Position numbers and translations under genes: made by a program
Shown here: one piece after another, positions 8,866-17,307 of the stretch
Position numbering within the stretch: position 1 is the stretch's first letter
How the letters are laid out: the number at the start of each line of letters is the position of its first letter
Assembly: GCF_900187325.1 (NCBI RefSeq)
Contig: NZ_FZMZ01000004.1
Coordinates: 806,001-870,000 of the forward strand
Direction of reading: 5' to 3'
Length of the DNA stretch: 64,000 bases
From: Virgibacillus ndiopensis
GTDB lineage: Bacteria; Bacillota; Bacilli; Bacillales; Amphibacillaceae
Notes under the pieces: model-generated
Seen by the model: only the letters and a program-made list of their open reading frames with translations
Told to the model about the DNA's origin: nothing
Databases searched by the model: none

Positions 8866-9696
8866 TTCTTTTTCTAACCTCATTTTTCTAATAACTGCAT
8901 TAATTACCCCACCAGCAATAATGATGACACCCGAAATATAAAACCATATCATTAGGATAATAACGGTACCTAAACTGCCATACATTGCTGAGTAATTACC
9001 AATTGTATTTACATAATAGGAAAATGCCAGTGAAACCAATTGCCAGCATATCGTTGCAAATATCGCACCCCAAATAGCATTTCTAAAATAGATTCGTTTA
9101 TTAGGTGCTAATTTATATAAAGCAGTTAAAACAATAAAAAACACGATAGATGAAACAATCCAACGAAAAGTCTCCCAAAGATTAATGAAATTATTGGATA
9201 AACCGAAAAAGGAGAAAATATATTCCCCTATCATCTTTCCAAAAATCGGTAACAAAAATGCAATACAGATGACTAGCACCATTGCAATAGTTAATACAAT
9301 TGCGATCAATCTAGCTACTACAAAAGAACGATCTTCATCAACATCATAGGCGCGGTTAAAAGCCCGCATAATCGCATTGATTCCATTGGATGCTGACCAC
9401 AGAGTACCAATAATACTAATGGATAATAACCCTCCATTTTGATTGTTTATAAGCTGCGAAACATTATTGTTAATTAGATTTGTAATATCAGATGGTGCAT
9501 ACGTTTCAATAAAATCCATAAAATTCTCAAATCTATACTGATCAACTGGTAAATAACCAATCATTGTAACCAAAAATAATAAAAAGGGAAATAAAGACAA
9601 TAGAAAAAAATAAGCTAGTTGCGCTGCTAATCCAAAGACATCATCTTCTTCAAAGCGAATGTATAATTTTTTAAAAAAACTAGTTATTTTTCCCAC
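8854..9696 (-). CDS. yfkH: YihY/BrkB family membrane protein, YfkH-like
   Basis: This 280-residue protein has six predicted membrane segments and the family pattern FGLAAQLAYFFLLSLFPFLLFL near the N-terminus and SLGTVIILMIWFYISG near the C-terminus. The start is GTG at 9696 behind GGGGCGGG. The family was once called ribonuclease BN, but that activity belongs elsewhere and the role is unknown. It is the last gene of a yfkJ, small protein, yfkH set transcribed leftward. Its last codons (EAET-stop) lie inside the terminal inverted repeat of the 8628-8865 element, so its natural C-terminus may have been altered. Confidence 0.85.
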   Translation of the reverse strand: MGKITSFFKKLYIRFEEDDVFGLAAQLAYFFLLSLFPFLLFLVTMIGYLPVDQYRFENFMDFIETYAPSDITNLINNNVSQLINNQNGGLLSISIIGTLWSASNGINAIMRAFNRAYDVDEDRSFVVARLIAIVLTIAMVLVICIAFLLPIFGKMIGEYIFSFFGLSNNFINLWETFRWIVSSIVFFIVLTALYKLAPNKRIYFRNAIWGAIFATICWQLVSLAFSYYVNTIGNYSAMYGSLGTVIILMIWFYISGVIIIAGGVINAVIRKMRLEKEAET

Positions 9697-9721
9697 AATA
9701 CCCGCCCCTTTTTTACAATCA

Positions 9722-10027
9722 TTACATTGTAGATTCTATTTTCTTCGGATCTTTTTTCTTCGTAATTTTGTTCATAGTGTCCTCAACTTGCTCCAGTGCA
9801 TTTATTGCATTGTTAGCACCACTATTGAAGCTCTCATTAAATTGATTACAAGCAGTTTGTGCATTTCGGACTGCTTCAGAAGGGTGCTTCAAATAATAGT
9901 TCGCCTGACGTTTTACACCACTCATTTTATATTTCGTATAGTTTCTTGTTTCTCTATCACATAGCGCTGTTACCCCGCCTACAATAGCACCTATTAACAT
10001 TCCCAAGCACAATTTATTTTTACCCAT
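9722..10027 (-). CDS. Small YtxH-like protein in the yfkI position
   Basis: This 101-residue protein has one N-terminal hydrophobic Gly-rich segment (LGMLIGAIVGGVTAL) followed by a hydrophilic, probably helical tail. That layout is like YtxH-type proteins. The ribosome binding site AAAGGAGAG precedes the ATG. It lies between yfkJ and yfkH as yfkI does in B. subtilis. Its function is unknown. The spacing to both neighbours (17 and 25 bp) suggests one operon. Confidence 0.65.
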   Translation of the reverse strand: MGKNKLCLGMLIGAIVGGVTALCDRETRNYTKYKMSGVKRQANYYLKHPSEAVRNAQTACNQFNESFNSGANNAINALEQVEDTMNKITKKKDPKKIESTM

Positions 10028-10044
10028 TTGTATCTCTCCTTTTG

Positions 10045-10515
10045 TTATATGTTGTCGTTTTGTCTAATAAACTTAAGCAATTCTTTACATCCCTCTGATA
10101 CGAGTTCATACGTATAATCAAAGTCACCTGTAAAGTATGGATCGGGTACGTTACCTTCTAGCGGTTTTTCAACGTAATCCATAAGTTTTGCAATAACAGG
10201 TCCATTTTCAACTTCATTTACTTTTTTTAAGTCCTTTATATTTTGGTCATCCATCGCAATAATATAATTAAAATCATCCCAATCATTTTTATGTATTTGC
10301 CTTGCTAACAACCCTTCATAAGAGATTTGTTTCCTATCCAGCATTTTCCTTGTTCCTTCATGAGGTTGCTCTCCTGCATGCCAATGGCCGATACCTGCAG
10401 AGTCTACCGAAATTTTTTCAGTAAGGTCCCGCTTTTTTACTAAATCACGCAAGATCGCTTCCGCCATCGGTGATCGGCAAATATTACCTAAACAAACAAA
10501 TAAAATTCGTATCAT
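10045..10515 (-). CDS. yfkJ: Low-molecular-weight protein tyrosine phosphatase
   Basis: This 156-residue protein has the active-site loop CLGNICRS, with nucleophile C8 and R14, and the general acid D125 in DPYFTGDFDYTY. That is the complete signature of the family. It removes phosphate from tyrosine in cytosolic proteins. In B. subtilis, YfkJ is one of two such enzymes and is linked to stress tolerance. The ATG at 10515 was chosen because AGGTG lies 8 nt upstream; the longer frame to 10536 has none. The length matches B. subtilis YfkJ. Confidence 0.92.
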   Translation of the reverse strand: MIRILFVCLGNICRSPMAEAILRDLVKKRDLTEKISVDSAGIGHWHAGEQPHEGTRKMLDRKQISYEGLLARQIHKNDWDDFNYIIAMDDQNIKDLKKVNEVENGPVIAKLMDYVEKPLEGNVPDPYFTGDFDYTYELVSEGCKELLKFIRQNDNI

Positions 10516-10706
10516 ATGTACTTCACCTACCATCATTCATTTTAATTTAATTATAACAAAACTGGAAAGTCTGCTCATTCGTACATCCAATATTTTCCCT
10601 TAAATTAGCGTTTAAAACTTTCTAGAAAAAATGCTTGACTTTTATATTAATATTCGGAATATTTATTATAGGTATAATTCTAAAAAATAAAAAAGGGGGA
10701 AGACAA

Positions 10707-12065
10707 ATGAACGACATTATTAGCAATATTAGCAGCTTTGTTTGGGGGCCACCAACATTAATCTTAATCGTTGGAACTGGTTTGTATTTAACCTTTCGTT
10801 TAGGTTTTTTACAGATTCGCTCGTTACCTTATGCATTAAGACTTGCATTTAGTCCTCAGCGACAGGATAAGAAGTCAAAAGGTGACATAAGCCATTACCA
10901 GGCATTAACAACTGCTATGGCTGCCACCATTGGAACCGGTAATATAGTTGGGGTAGCAACTGCAGTCGTATTAGGTGGACCTGGTGCTGTGTTATGGATG
11001 TGGCTATCAGCATTGTTCGGAATGGCAACGAAATATGCTGAAGCAATTTTGGCTGTAAAATACCGTGTTGTTAATAGCAAAGGTGAAATGTCTGGTGGTC
11101 CTATGTACTACCTAGAAAGAGGACTTAAAGCAAAATGGCTTGGCATTATTTTTGCTATCTTTGGTGCTGTTGCCGCCTTTGGTATTGGTAACATGGTCCA
11201 ATCAAACTCCGTTTCAGACGCGTTAGAACGGTCTTTCAGTATTCCAACATGGGTTACAGGTGTTGTCCTAACTATTTTAACTGGACTTGTAATTCTTGGT
11301 GGAATTAAAAGTATTGGAAAAGTTACTGCCTTTTTTGTTCCGATTATGGCATTATTCTATGTAATTGGCGGACTTATTATTATGGTTATGAATTTGGATA
11401 TTTTACCACAAGCTATTGGATTAATCTTTAATGATGCCTTTTCTGGAAGTGCAATCGGTGGCGGAATATTAGGTACCGTTATCCGTTATGGTGTTGCCCG
11501 GGGAGTATTCTCCAATGAAGCAGGTCTTGGATCCGCACCAATAGCTGCCGCTGCTGCAAAAACAGATTATCCCGGACGTCAGGCACTTGTATCCATGACA
11601 CAAGTATTTATCGATACTATTATCGTATGTTCGATCACAGGTATTACAATTGTGATGGCAGATATGTACTCAGGCGGGCTTGAAGGTGGCGACCTAACAG
11701 CCGCGTCATTCGCTTTTTTCCTTGGTGACACAGGTGGTTATATCGTTACAATTGGAATTGTATTATTTGCTTTCTCAACACTTGTTGGTTGGTCGTACTA
11801 TGGTGAGAAATGTTTTGCATATTTGTTTAACGATAAAGCAGTCCCGTATTATCGTATTGCGTTTGTGTTAATTGTTATGTACGGCGCTATTGAGAAACTA
11901 GGTATTGTTTGGGGTATAGCTGATATTATGAATGCTCTAATGGCTGTTCCTAACTTAATTGGTATATTGGGGCTATCTGGTGTAGTTGTATACGAAACGA
12001 AGAAATTCCTAAAAGTAGCAAAAGAAGAAAAAGAACAAGAAAAAGCGAATTCAAGAGCATCCTAA
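10707..12065 (+). CDS. Alanine/glycine:cation symporter (AGCS family)
   Basis: This 452-residue membrane protein has about 11 membrane segments. AGCS signatures include ALTTAMAATIGTGNIVGVATA, the GGPMYYLERGL segment, and RGVFSNEAGLGSAPIAAAAA. It imports alanine or glycine with sodium, which fits a halotolerant host. The start at 10707 (MNDII) follows AAAGGGGGAAG. A 24-codon upstream extension of the frame has no ribosome binding site. It appears monocistronic and ends at a strong terminator. Confidence 0.9.
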   Translation: MNDIISNISSFVWGPPTLILIVGTGLYLTFRLGFLQIRSLPYALRLAFSPQRQDKKSKGDISHYQALTTAMAATIGTGNIVGVATAVVLGGPGAVLWMWLSALFGMATKYAEAILAVKYRVVNSKGEMSGGPMYYLERGLKAKWLGIIFAIFGAVAAFGIGNMVQSNSVSDALERSFSIPTWVTGVVLTILTGLVILGGIKSIGKVTAFFVPIMALFYVIGGLIIMVMNLDILPQAIGLIFNDAFSGSAIGGGILGTVIRYGVARGVFSNEAGLGSAPIAAAAAKTDYPGRQALVSMTQVFIDTIIVCSITGITIVMADMYSGGLEGGDLTAASFAFFLGDTGGYIVTIGIVLFAFSTLVGWSYYGEKCFAYLFNDKAVPYYRIAFVLIVMYGAIEKLGIVWGIADIMNALMAVPNLIGILGLSGVVVYETKKFLKVAKEEKEQEKANSRAS

Positions 12066-12080
12066 GCTAAAAGAACACTA

Positions 12081-12125
12081 AAATAGATTGGCTAATCCAG
12101 AAGGGATGTAGCCAATCTATTTTTA
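12081..12125. terminator. Bidirectional intrinsic terminator
   Basis: AAATAGATTGGCTA pairs with TAGCCAATCTATTT around a 14-nt loop, followed by T residues. It lies between the AGCS gene (+) and niaR (-), which converge here. Confidence 0.85.
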
Positions 12126-12141
12126 TATAAATTTTTACTTC

Positions 12142-12684
12142 CTATTGTTCCAACAAATAGCCAGCCGATTTTAACACTCCACATGCTTCATCAAGCTGTT
12201 TCTGTGTGTCAGCCTCAATCGTATGTAAGTGAACTCCTTCTGTAAGCTCGGAAAGCAACGCTGCTTGGGTCTTTTTCAACTCATCGAGAAAAGCATCAAC
12301 ATCCCGTCGATTTTTCACCATTAATGAACCGGTAATATCTCCATAAATTGGGTGCTCAACCATTACATTTTGAACCGTGACCCCGTGATCAACAAGTGTA
12401 TACAATTCATCGGCTGTTTCCTCCGCTCGATGACATACAGCAATAATTCTTGTAAACTTTGGAATTTCATTGTTCTCTTTAAAATAAACATATCCTCTTG
12501 AAGTAGCAATTATTGGTTCACTCTTTGCCTTCAGTAATGAAACATCTTGAACAATCACTTGGCGACTAACATTCGTTCGTTCAGCTAGAATTTTACCTGA
12601 CAGTGGCTCACTGCTTTCCTTTAACCACGACAAAATTAACTGTCTTCTTTCTTCACCTAACACTTTCGTTTCTTTATCATTCAT
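12142..12684 (-). CDS. niaR: Nicotinate-responsive repressor NiaR (HTH + 3H domain)
   Basis: This 180-residue regulator has an N-terminal HTH_11 domain (residues 10-65, with the recognition region NVSRQVIVQDVSLLKA). A C-terminal 3H domain follows (about 77-178), with candidate metal ligands H85, E93, H152 and H154. NiaR (YrxA/NadR in Bacillus) represses NAD biosynthesis and niacin transport genes with nicotinate as co-repressor. No NAD biosynthesis genes lie nearby. It is divergent from a two-gene sodium symporter unit, which makes that transporter a candidate target. Confidence 0.88.
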   Translation of the reverse strand: MNDKETKVLGEERRQLILSWLKESSEPLSGKILAERTNVSRQVIVQDVSLLKAKSEPIIATSRGYVYFKENNEIPKFTRIIAVCHRAEETADELYTLVDHGVTVQNVMVEHPIYGDITGSLMVKNRRDVDAFLDELKKTQAALLSELTEGVHLHTIEADTQKQLDEACGVLKSAGYLLEQ

Positions 12685-12824
12685 TTTGTTACCCCCAAAT
12701 TTATCCTTGTCGTTTCACGTGTCAAGACTCTACTCTTAGTATACCAAACAAAATTCGTTAATACACACTAGAACGATAGTTGATATTTGTAAAAATGTTG
12801 CTTTTTCTCTCCCAATATGCAAAT

Positions 12825-12842
12825 ATATGTGTAAAGACATAT
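12825..12842 (+). promoter_or_regulatory. Palindrome upstream of symporter operon
   Basis: The dyad ATATGT-N6-ACATAT lies 48 bp upstream of the small membrane gene, in the region divergent from niaR. Its position and symmetry suit a repressor operator. Whether it binds NiaR is inference. Confidence 0.35.
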
Positions 12843-12890
12843 GTAAATATTTTTTACTATGTTCAATTATTCACAATAAGGAGAATTGAT

Positions 12891-13070
12891 ATGAAATCAA
12901 AAGTCATGTGGGGCGTTCTTATCTTATTATTAATTTTACTAGCTTATATTCTTCCCTACTCAATCCTGTCAGGTGTTCAAGCCTGGTACGGCAGTTTCCT
13001 ATTATGGGGAATTATCGGATTACTTATTATTATAGCCAATTTCATGGTAACGAAGGATTGGGGGAAGTAA
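12891..13070 (+). CDS. Small membrane protein, partner of the SSS symporter
   Basis: This 59-residue protein consists almost entirely of two hydrophobic segments (about 7-27 and 32-52) and a short charged tail. The ATG at 12891 has AAGGAG 9 nt upstream. It ends one base before the following symporter gene, so the two are translationally linked. The pairing recalls the YhdT-PanF and YjcH-ActP arrangements, in which a small membrane protein accompanies an SSS transporter. Its actual role is unknown. Confidence 0.75.
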   Translation: MKSKVMWGVLILLLILLAYILPYSILSGVQAWYGSFLLWGIIGLLIIIANFMVTKDWGK

Positions 13071-13071
13071 A

Positions 13072-14532
13072 TTGAATACAACCATGGTAAGTTGGGGTAT
13101 AGCAATTTATATTATTTTAGCGTTATTCATAGCATTTTTATCCAGACGCGGAGACAGAACAAATATGTCTGGGTATTTTCTAGGTGGCCGTAAAATGAAT
13201 GGCATCCTCTCTGCATTAAGCTATAGCGCTACTACTTACAGTGCATTTATGATGGTTGGTCTAGCCGGATTAACCTATCAAGGCGGTGTAGGGGCTCTAG
13301 GATTTGAGATTGTTTATTTTACAGGAGTTTCTCTTGTCGCATTATTCGGACCACGTTTTTGGCTAGTCGGAAAAAAATACGGTTATGTTACACCTTCGGA
13401 AATGATCGGGGACCGTTATGAAAGCAAAAAGGCGGCGACTGCTATTGCACTTGTCAGCTGTTTATTTCTCATACCATACAGTGCAGTACAGCTCGCCGGT
13501 GTTGGGTACCTTTTGCAAGGGATCACAAATAATGCTATCCCCTTCACAACAGGTGTAATCATTGCAACCATTTTAGCAATTTTATTTTCCTATACAGCTG
13601 GTATCCGTTCTGTCGTGTGGACTGACTCACTTCAGGCTGTTTTCATGATTATTACTTCGACAATTGTTGTACTGTTAGTTATTCATGGATTGGGTGGTTT
13701 TGGGCAATTCTTTGAGACTTTACAAACAGATCATTCAGATGCTTTATCGGTTCCCGGAAACGGTTTTTTCGATTTCTCAACATTTATAGGTATGACACTT
13801 CCATGGTTTTTCTTTAGCCTGTCTAACCCACAAGTGAGCCAACGAATGTTCATGCCATCAACATTAAAAGGATTAAGACAAATGTTGCTCGGTTTTCTTA
13901 TTTTCGGTTTTATTTATACGTTTGTTTCCGTACTGTGGGGATTTTCAGCACTTCAAATGTTTCCTAATCTTTCCACTGCAGACTTAGCAACTCCAAAATT
14001 GTTATCATCTGATCTGGTACCTCCAGTGCTTGGAGTTATCGTGATGGTTGGAATTATGGCTGCAGCTATTTCAACGATTGACTCTATTATGCTAACATTA
14101 TCATCAATGTTTGCTCGAGATGTATATGGGAATATGAAAAAGCAGCCGAATGATTCGAAACAATTGCGTGTCGGAAAAATTATCATACCTATAATTGCAA
14201 TTTTAGCCTTTGCTTTTGCCGAATTGGAATTAAACTTAATTGCTGTATTATCTGTTGCTGCATCTGCAGGTCTAATTGTTACTGTACCAGCATTTTTCGG
14301 TACTTTCTTTTGGAAACGCGGAACCGCAGCTGGGGTCATCTCTAGTGTTTCCCTTGGGGCAATACTTGTTCTTATTCTTGAATTTACCGGTACGAAGCCA
14401 CTTGGATTGGCAGCGGGTATTTGGGGACTAGGTGCTTCAACAGTGCTTTTTGTTGGGGTAAGTTTGTTGACAACAGCTCCAGAACACAAAGTAGCTACGT
14501 TTATTAACATTCTAAAAGCAGAAAGAAAATAG
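13072..14532 (+). CDS. Sodium:solute symporter (SSS family)
   Basis: This 486-residue transporter has about 13 membrane segments. SSS signatures include YFLGGRKMNGILSALSYSAT near residue 35 and IMAAAISTIDSIMLTLSSMFARD near 330, which corresponds to the sodium-binding region. The start is read as TTG at 13072, 7 nt after GGGGG; an ATG four codons in is possible. The substrate is not evident. The upstream small membrane partner and the divergent niaR gene suggest a carboxylate vitamin or organic acid, but this is inference. Confidence 0.85.
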   Translation: MNTTMVSWGIAIYIILALFIAFLSRRGDRTNMSGYFLGGRKMNGILSALSYSATTYSAFMMVGLAGLTYQGGVGALGFEIVYFTGVSLVALFGPRFWLVGKKYGYVTPSEMIGDRYESKKAATAIALVSCLFLIPYSAVQLAGVGYLLQGITNNAIPFTTGVIIATILAILFSYTAGIRSVVWTDSLQAVFMIITSTIVVLLVIHGLGGFGQFFETLQTDHSDALSVPGNGFFDFSTFIGMTLPWFFFSLSNPQVSQRMFMPSTLKGLRQMLLGFLIFGFIYTFVSVLWGFSALQMFPNLSTADLATPKLLSSDLVPPVLGVIVMVGIMAAAISTIDSIMLTLSSMFARDVYGNMKKQPNDSKQLRVGKIIIPIIAILAFAFAELELNLIAVLSVAASAGLIVTVPAFFGTFFWKRGTAAGVISSVSLGAILVLILEFTGTKPLGLAAGIWGLGASTVLFVGVSLLTTAPEHKVATFINILKAERK

Positions 14533-14538
14533 TTATAA

Positions 14539-14773
14539 GGCCGGGACAAAACTAAACTTCTTAAGTATAAAAACGAACAAAGTGCTGTTTTAGCGGAGGA
14601 AATATACGTAGACTCCTGCGGGAGGAAAGGCATAGGTGAGACCCCCGACGGCGCCAGCACGAGGATGCTCAACAGCCGCCCGCGGAAAGCGAAGTATATT
14701 TCCGGAGCGGATTATAACACCAACCATTATATCATTCGGCTTTTTCTTTGGTTAAAACACTTTTGTCCCAGCC
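14539..14773 (-). repeat. Dispersed ~236-bp element, copy 2
   Basis: The terminal inverted repeats GGCCGGGACAAAA and TTTTGTCCCAGCC bound a 235-bp element in the opposite orientation to the copy at 8628. The core includes CTCCTGCGGGAGGAAAGG and CGCCCGCGGAAAGCGAAG. It fills the space between two converging genes exactly, starting 7 bp past one stop and ending 5 bp before the other. It could act as a long-stem bidirectional terminator. Confidence 0.85.
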
Positions 14774-14777
14774 TCAT

Positions 14778-15443
14778 TTAGATTAAAGGTGCAATACAAG
14801 TTTCGTCATTATTTTTTGCAGTATTTACATAGCTTGCAACATTGTATGCTGTTAAGTCTTCCGCTTCAACTGTTTGCAAAAAACGATATACATCACTTGG
14901 TTGCTTCTTTTCAGGTGCAATCCAACTATCTTCCAATTCCTTTGGCAAAATTATTGGCATCCTGTGATGAATATCCTGCATAAACGCATTAGCAGCTTTT
15001 GTCAAAATGGTACACGTAAATAACACTTTATCATCGTGTTGCCATTTATCCCACAATCCTGCAAAAGCAAATAGTTTCCGATCAGTAAGATGAATCCGCT
15101 TCGGTTGCTTTGTCTTCTCGCTTTTTTCCCATTCATAAAAGCTATCCGCAACAATTAAACACCGTTTTCTAGACATAAGATTTTTAAAGCTAGCCTTTTC
15201 ATGAGCCGTTTCACTACGAGCATTAATCATCTTATAACCGATTTTTTCATCTTTTGCCCATGATGGTACAAGCCCCCATCGCAAATAGCCAGCACGTTTT
15301 TCTCTGCCATCATGGATAATAGCTAACACATTTTGTCCAGGTGCTATATTATAACTCATTTGGTAGGAATCGATTGATTGTTGAATCCCAAAAGCTTGCA
15401 CTATTTCTTCTTCATCAGCTAATAATGTATACCTTCCACACAT
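14778..15443 (-). CDS. SOS response-associated peptidase (SRAP / HMCES-YedK family)
   Basis: This 221-residue SRAP protein begins MCGRYTL, so Cys2 becomes the N-terminal residue that forms a thiazolidine crosslink with abasic sites in single-stranded DNA. The other active-site residues are in place: N74 (NARSET), E104 (SFYEWEK) and H159/H160 (HHRMP). The start at 15443 is fixed by the need for Cys2; the open frame extends three codons upstream. No LexA box was recognised upstream. It ends 5 bp from the dispersed element. Confidence 0.93.
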   Translation of the reverse strand: MCGRYTLLADEEEIVQAFGIQQSIDSYQMSYNIAPGQNVLAIIHDGREKRAGYLRWGLVPSWAKDEKIGYKMINARSETAHEKASFKNLMSRKRCLIVADSFYEWEKSEKTKQPKRIHLTDRKLFAFAGLWDKWQHDDKVLFTCTILTKAANAFMQDIHHRMPIILPKELEDSWIAPEKKQPSDVYRFLQTVEAEDLTAYNVASYVNTAKNNDETCIAPLI

Positions 15444-15455
15444 GAATATCATCCC

Positions 15456-16451
15456 CTAGAAAATACTTAAATCCCACTGCTTAGCGATATGCCTCAAAAG
15501 CCGTATCCCTGCAATACTATTTCCTTTATCATCCAACGCCGGACCATAAACTCCTATTCCACAACCATCGATAAATGGCATTTTCTCCTCACGAACTCTT
15601 GGGGGTGCTACAGCAATTATACCACCTGAAACTCCACTTTTCGCCGGAATACCAACATATGTAGCAAATTTTCCAGATGCATCATACATCCCGCAAGTCA
15701 GCATTAACGCTTTCGCGATCCGCGTTACAGGTCGAGGAATGATTTCTTCCTTTGTGTCAGGATCTTCACCATCATTAGCAATAATCATACCTATTCTAGC
15801 TAAGTCATCTACTGTAACTTCAATCGAACATTGTTTAAAATAGGTTTCCAATGTGATGTTTAAATCGGATTCAAGAAAACCAATTTCCAATAAATAATAC
15901 CCAATTGCTCTATTTCTCATGGATGAATCCCGTTCTGATTCGTATACATCTACATTGAGTGCTGGTCGATAGCCAAGTATGTTTTCCAGCAATTTAAAAA
16001 TGGGTTCCAGCTTCTCATCAGATGTTCTCCCCTCTAACATAGAAGTAACCGTTATGGCGCCCGCATTAACAAGTGGATTAAATGGTTTTTCCGGCTTCTT
16101 CATTTCTAAATGCATGATTGAATTAAAAGCTTCTCCGGTTGGTTCTACATCAACACGATCTAGCATATATCCTATACCACGTTCCGTACAGGCAACGATA
16201 AAACTAATCACCTTCGAAATACTTTGGATGGTAAAAGGAATGTCAACATCCCCTGAGCGAACTTCCACACCATTTTTCCCCAGTATGGAAATTCCTAAAT
16301 GGTCTTTATTTGCCTCTTTTAATATTGGAATATAGGAAGCAACTTCTCCATCACTAGTATGTTTTCGATAAAATGCTACCCAATCATCAACATAATTTTG
16401 CAACCAATCCTGCGTTTGCTCGGTATTCCAGTTTGCAGCACCTTGAACCAT
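15456..16451 (-). CDS. glsA: Glutaminase
   Basis: This 331-residue serine-dependent glutaminase has the catalytic SISK motif (S77, K80) in FTIQSISKVISF, the NPLVNAGAI segment and GIPAKSGVSGGI near the C-terminus. It converts glutamine to glutamate and ammonia in the cytosol. The ATG at 16451 has AGGTG 6 nt upstream; a GTG at 16460 falls on the ribosome binding site. No glutamine transporter adjoins it. The gene starts 12 bp upstream of the SRAP gene, so the two may share a transcript. Confidence 0.93.
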   Translation of the reverse strand: MVQGAANWNTEQTQDWLQNYVDDWVAFYRKHTSDGEVASYIPILKEANKDHLGISILGKNGVEVRSGDVDIPFTIQSISKVISFIVACTERGIGYMLDRVDVEPTGEAFNSIMHLEMKKPEKPFNPLVNAGAITVTSMLEGRTSDEKLEPIFKLLENILGYRPALNVDVYESERDSSMRNRAIGYYLLEIGFLESDLNITLETYFKQCSIEVTVDDLARIGMIIANDGEDPDTKEEIIPRPVTRIAKALMLTCGMYDASGKFATYVGIPAKSGVSGGIIAVAPPRVREEKMPFIDGCGIGVYGPALDDKGNSIAGIRLLRHIAKQWDLSIF

Positions 16452-16791
16452 GACTATCACCTCACAATTAAAAATGTATCTATAATTTTTTGTACCATTA
16501 ACTACTATAATTATATAAAGACGTTTTTTCGAAAAAGAAACATCATGGCACCTTTAAACTGACCAGTATGGCTTGTTTTCCTCTTAATAAAAGTTGTAAA
16601 CTTATTAAGATAATCATAGTGCCACATACGATTGATTCAGCGGAATATAGTAAAAGCAAAAAAGGAACATGTATAGTATGTATCGAAAAGGAATTATCTA
16701 GTAATTTTTTTTAACTATTTGGGACCTAACAAAAAAGCTGTTTTCTAAAAGATTGTTACTTTATCACATGTTGAATAGTATTTAATAGTTG

Positions 16792-17232
16792 ACATAAAAA
16801 ACAACATAGATTTTGCATTTTACGTTGCTCTTTTGCCCCGCAGCCTGTATACACTTCGCTTTCCGGGGGGCGGCTGATGAGCCTCCACGTGCTGACGCAT
16901 TTCGGGTCTCACCGATGCCTCATCTCCCCCAGGAATCTCCGTGTATACGGGCTACTAGTATGAGGGTATATGATTTTTCTATTTCATTTTACCCATAATT
17001 GCAATGATATTATAATGTACAACATATTACCACTTCACCAGTCAGGGTGAGCGGAGGGCGGTGACTCCTGCTTAGAACAGCACGAATCCGAAGACCCCGG
17101 AGAGTGGTTTTCTCGAGGAGGCTGAAGTCGCGCCCGCGGAAAGCATCCGCCCGCAGCAATTCCGGACGGTGGGACAGGATGTAATTATAGAAATAGAAAG
17201 CATTACAATTTTTACTATGTCGCATTTTATGG
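16792..17232. repeat. Composite ~440-bp repeat element, copy 1
   Basis: Imperfect terminal inverted repeats (left CATAAAAAACAACATAG, right CTATGTCGCATTTTATGG) enclose two GC-rich blocks in opposite orientation. The left block resembles the core of the 8628 element (CTTCGCTTTCCGGGGGGCGG). The right block reads GAGCGGAGGGCGGTGACTCC and GCCCGCGGAAAGC. The same two-block layout recurs at 60508-60910. Confidence 0.7.
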
Positions 17233-17263
17233 AAATAAGTAATAACTATGCAAAAGTGCCTAT

Positions 17264-17293
17264 TAAAAAGAGACTAGCCGAAGCTAGTCTCTT
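17264..17293 (-). terminator. Intrinsic terminator of CAP-domain gene
   Basis: AAGAGACTAGC and GCTAGTCTCTT form an 11-bp stem with a CGAA (TTCG on the transcript) tetraloop, followed on the minus strand by a run of five T residues. It lies 15 bp past the stop codon. Confidence 0.9.
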
Positions 17294-17307
17294 AAAAAAA
17301 TTATCGT

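Larger units (their letters stand above)
16452..17307. other. 856-bp gene-free stretch
   Basis: The left 340 bases hold no gene or structure that I recognise. The middle is the composite repeat element at 16792-17232. The right end holds the terminator of the CAP-domain gene. Short open frames in the repeat are not credible genes. Confidence 0.7.

Noticed and set aside
12700-12735. NiaR autoregulatory site (CACGTGTCAAGAC) before niaR
   Set aside because: The symmetry is poor and I cannot recall the operator consensus well enough to claim it.
13953-14672. 239-codon frame on the minus strand
   Set aside because: It is antisense to the SSS symporter gene and continues into the dispersed element. 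The plus-strand gene has clear family signatures.
17010-17225. 71-codon frame on the minus strand
   Set aside because: It is part of the composite repeat copy 1, with no ribosome binding site and no coding character.
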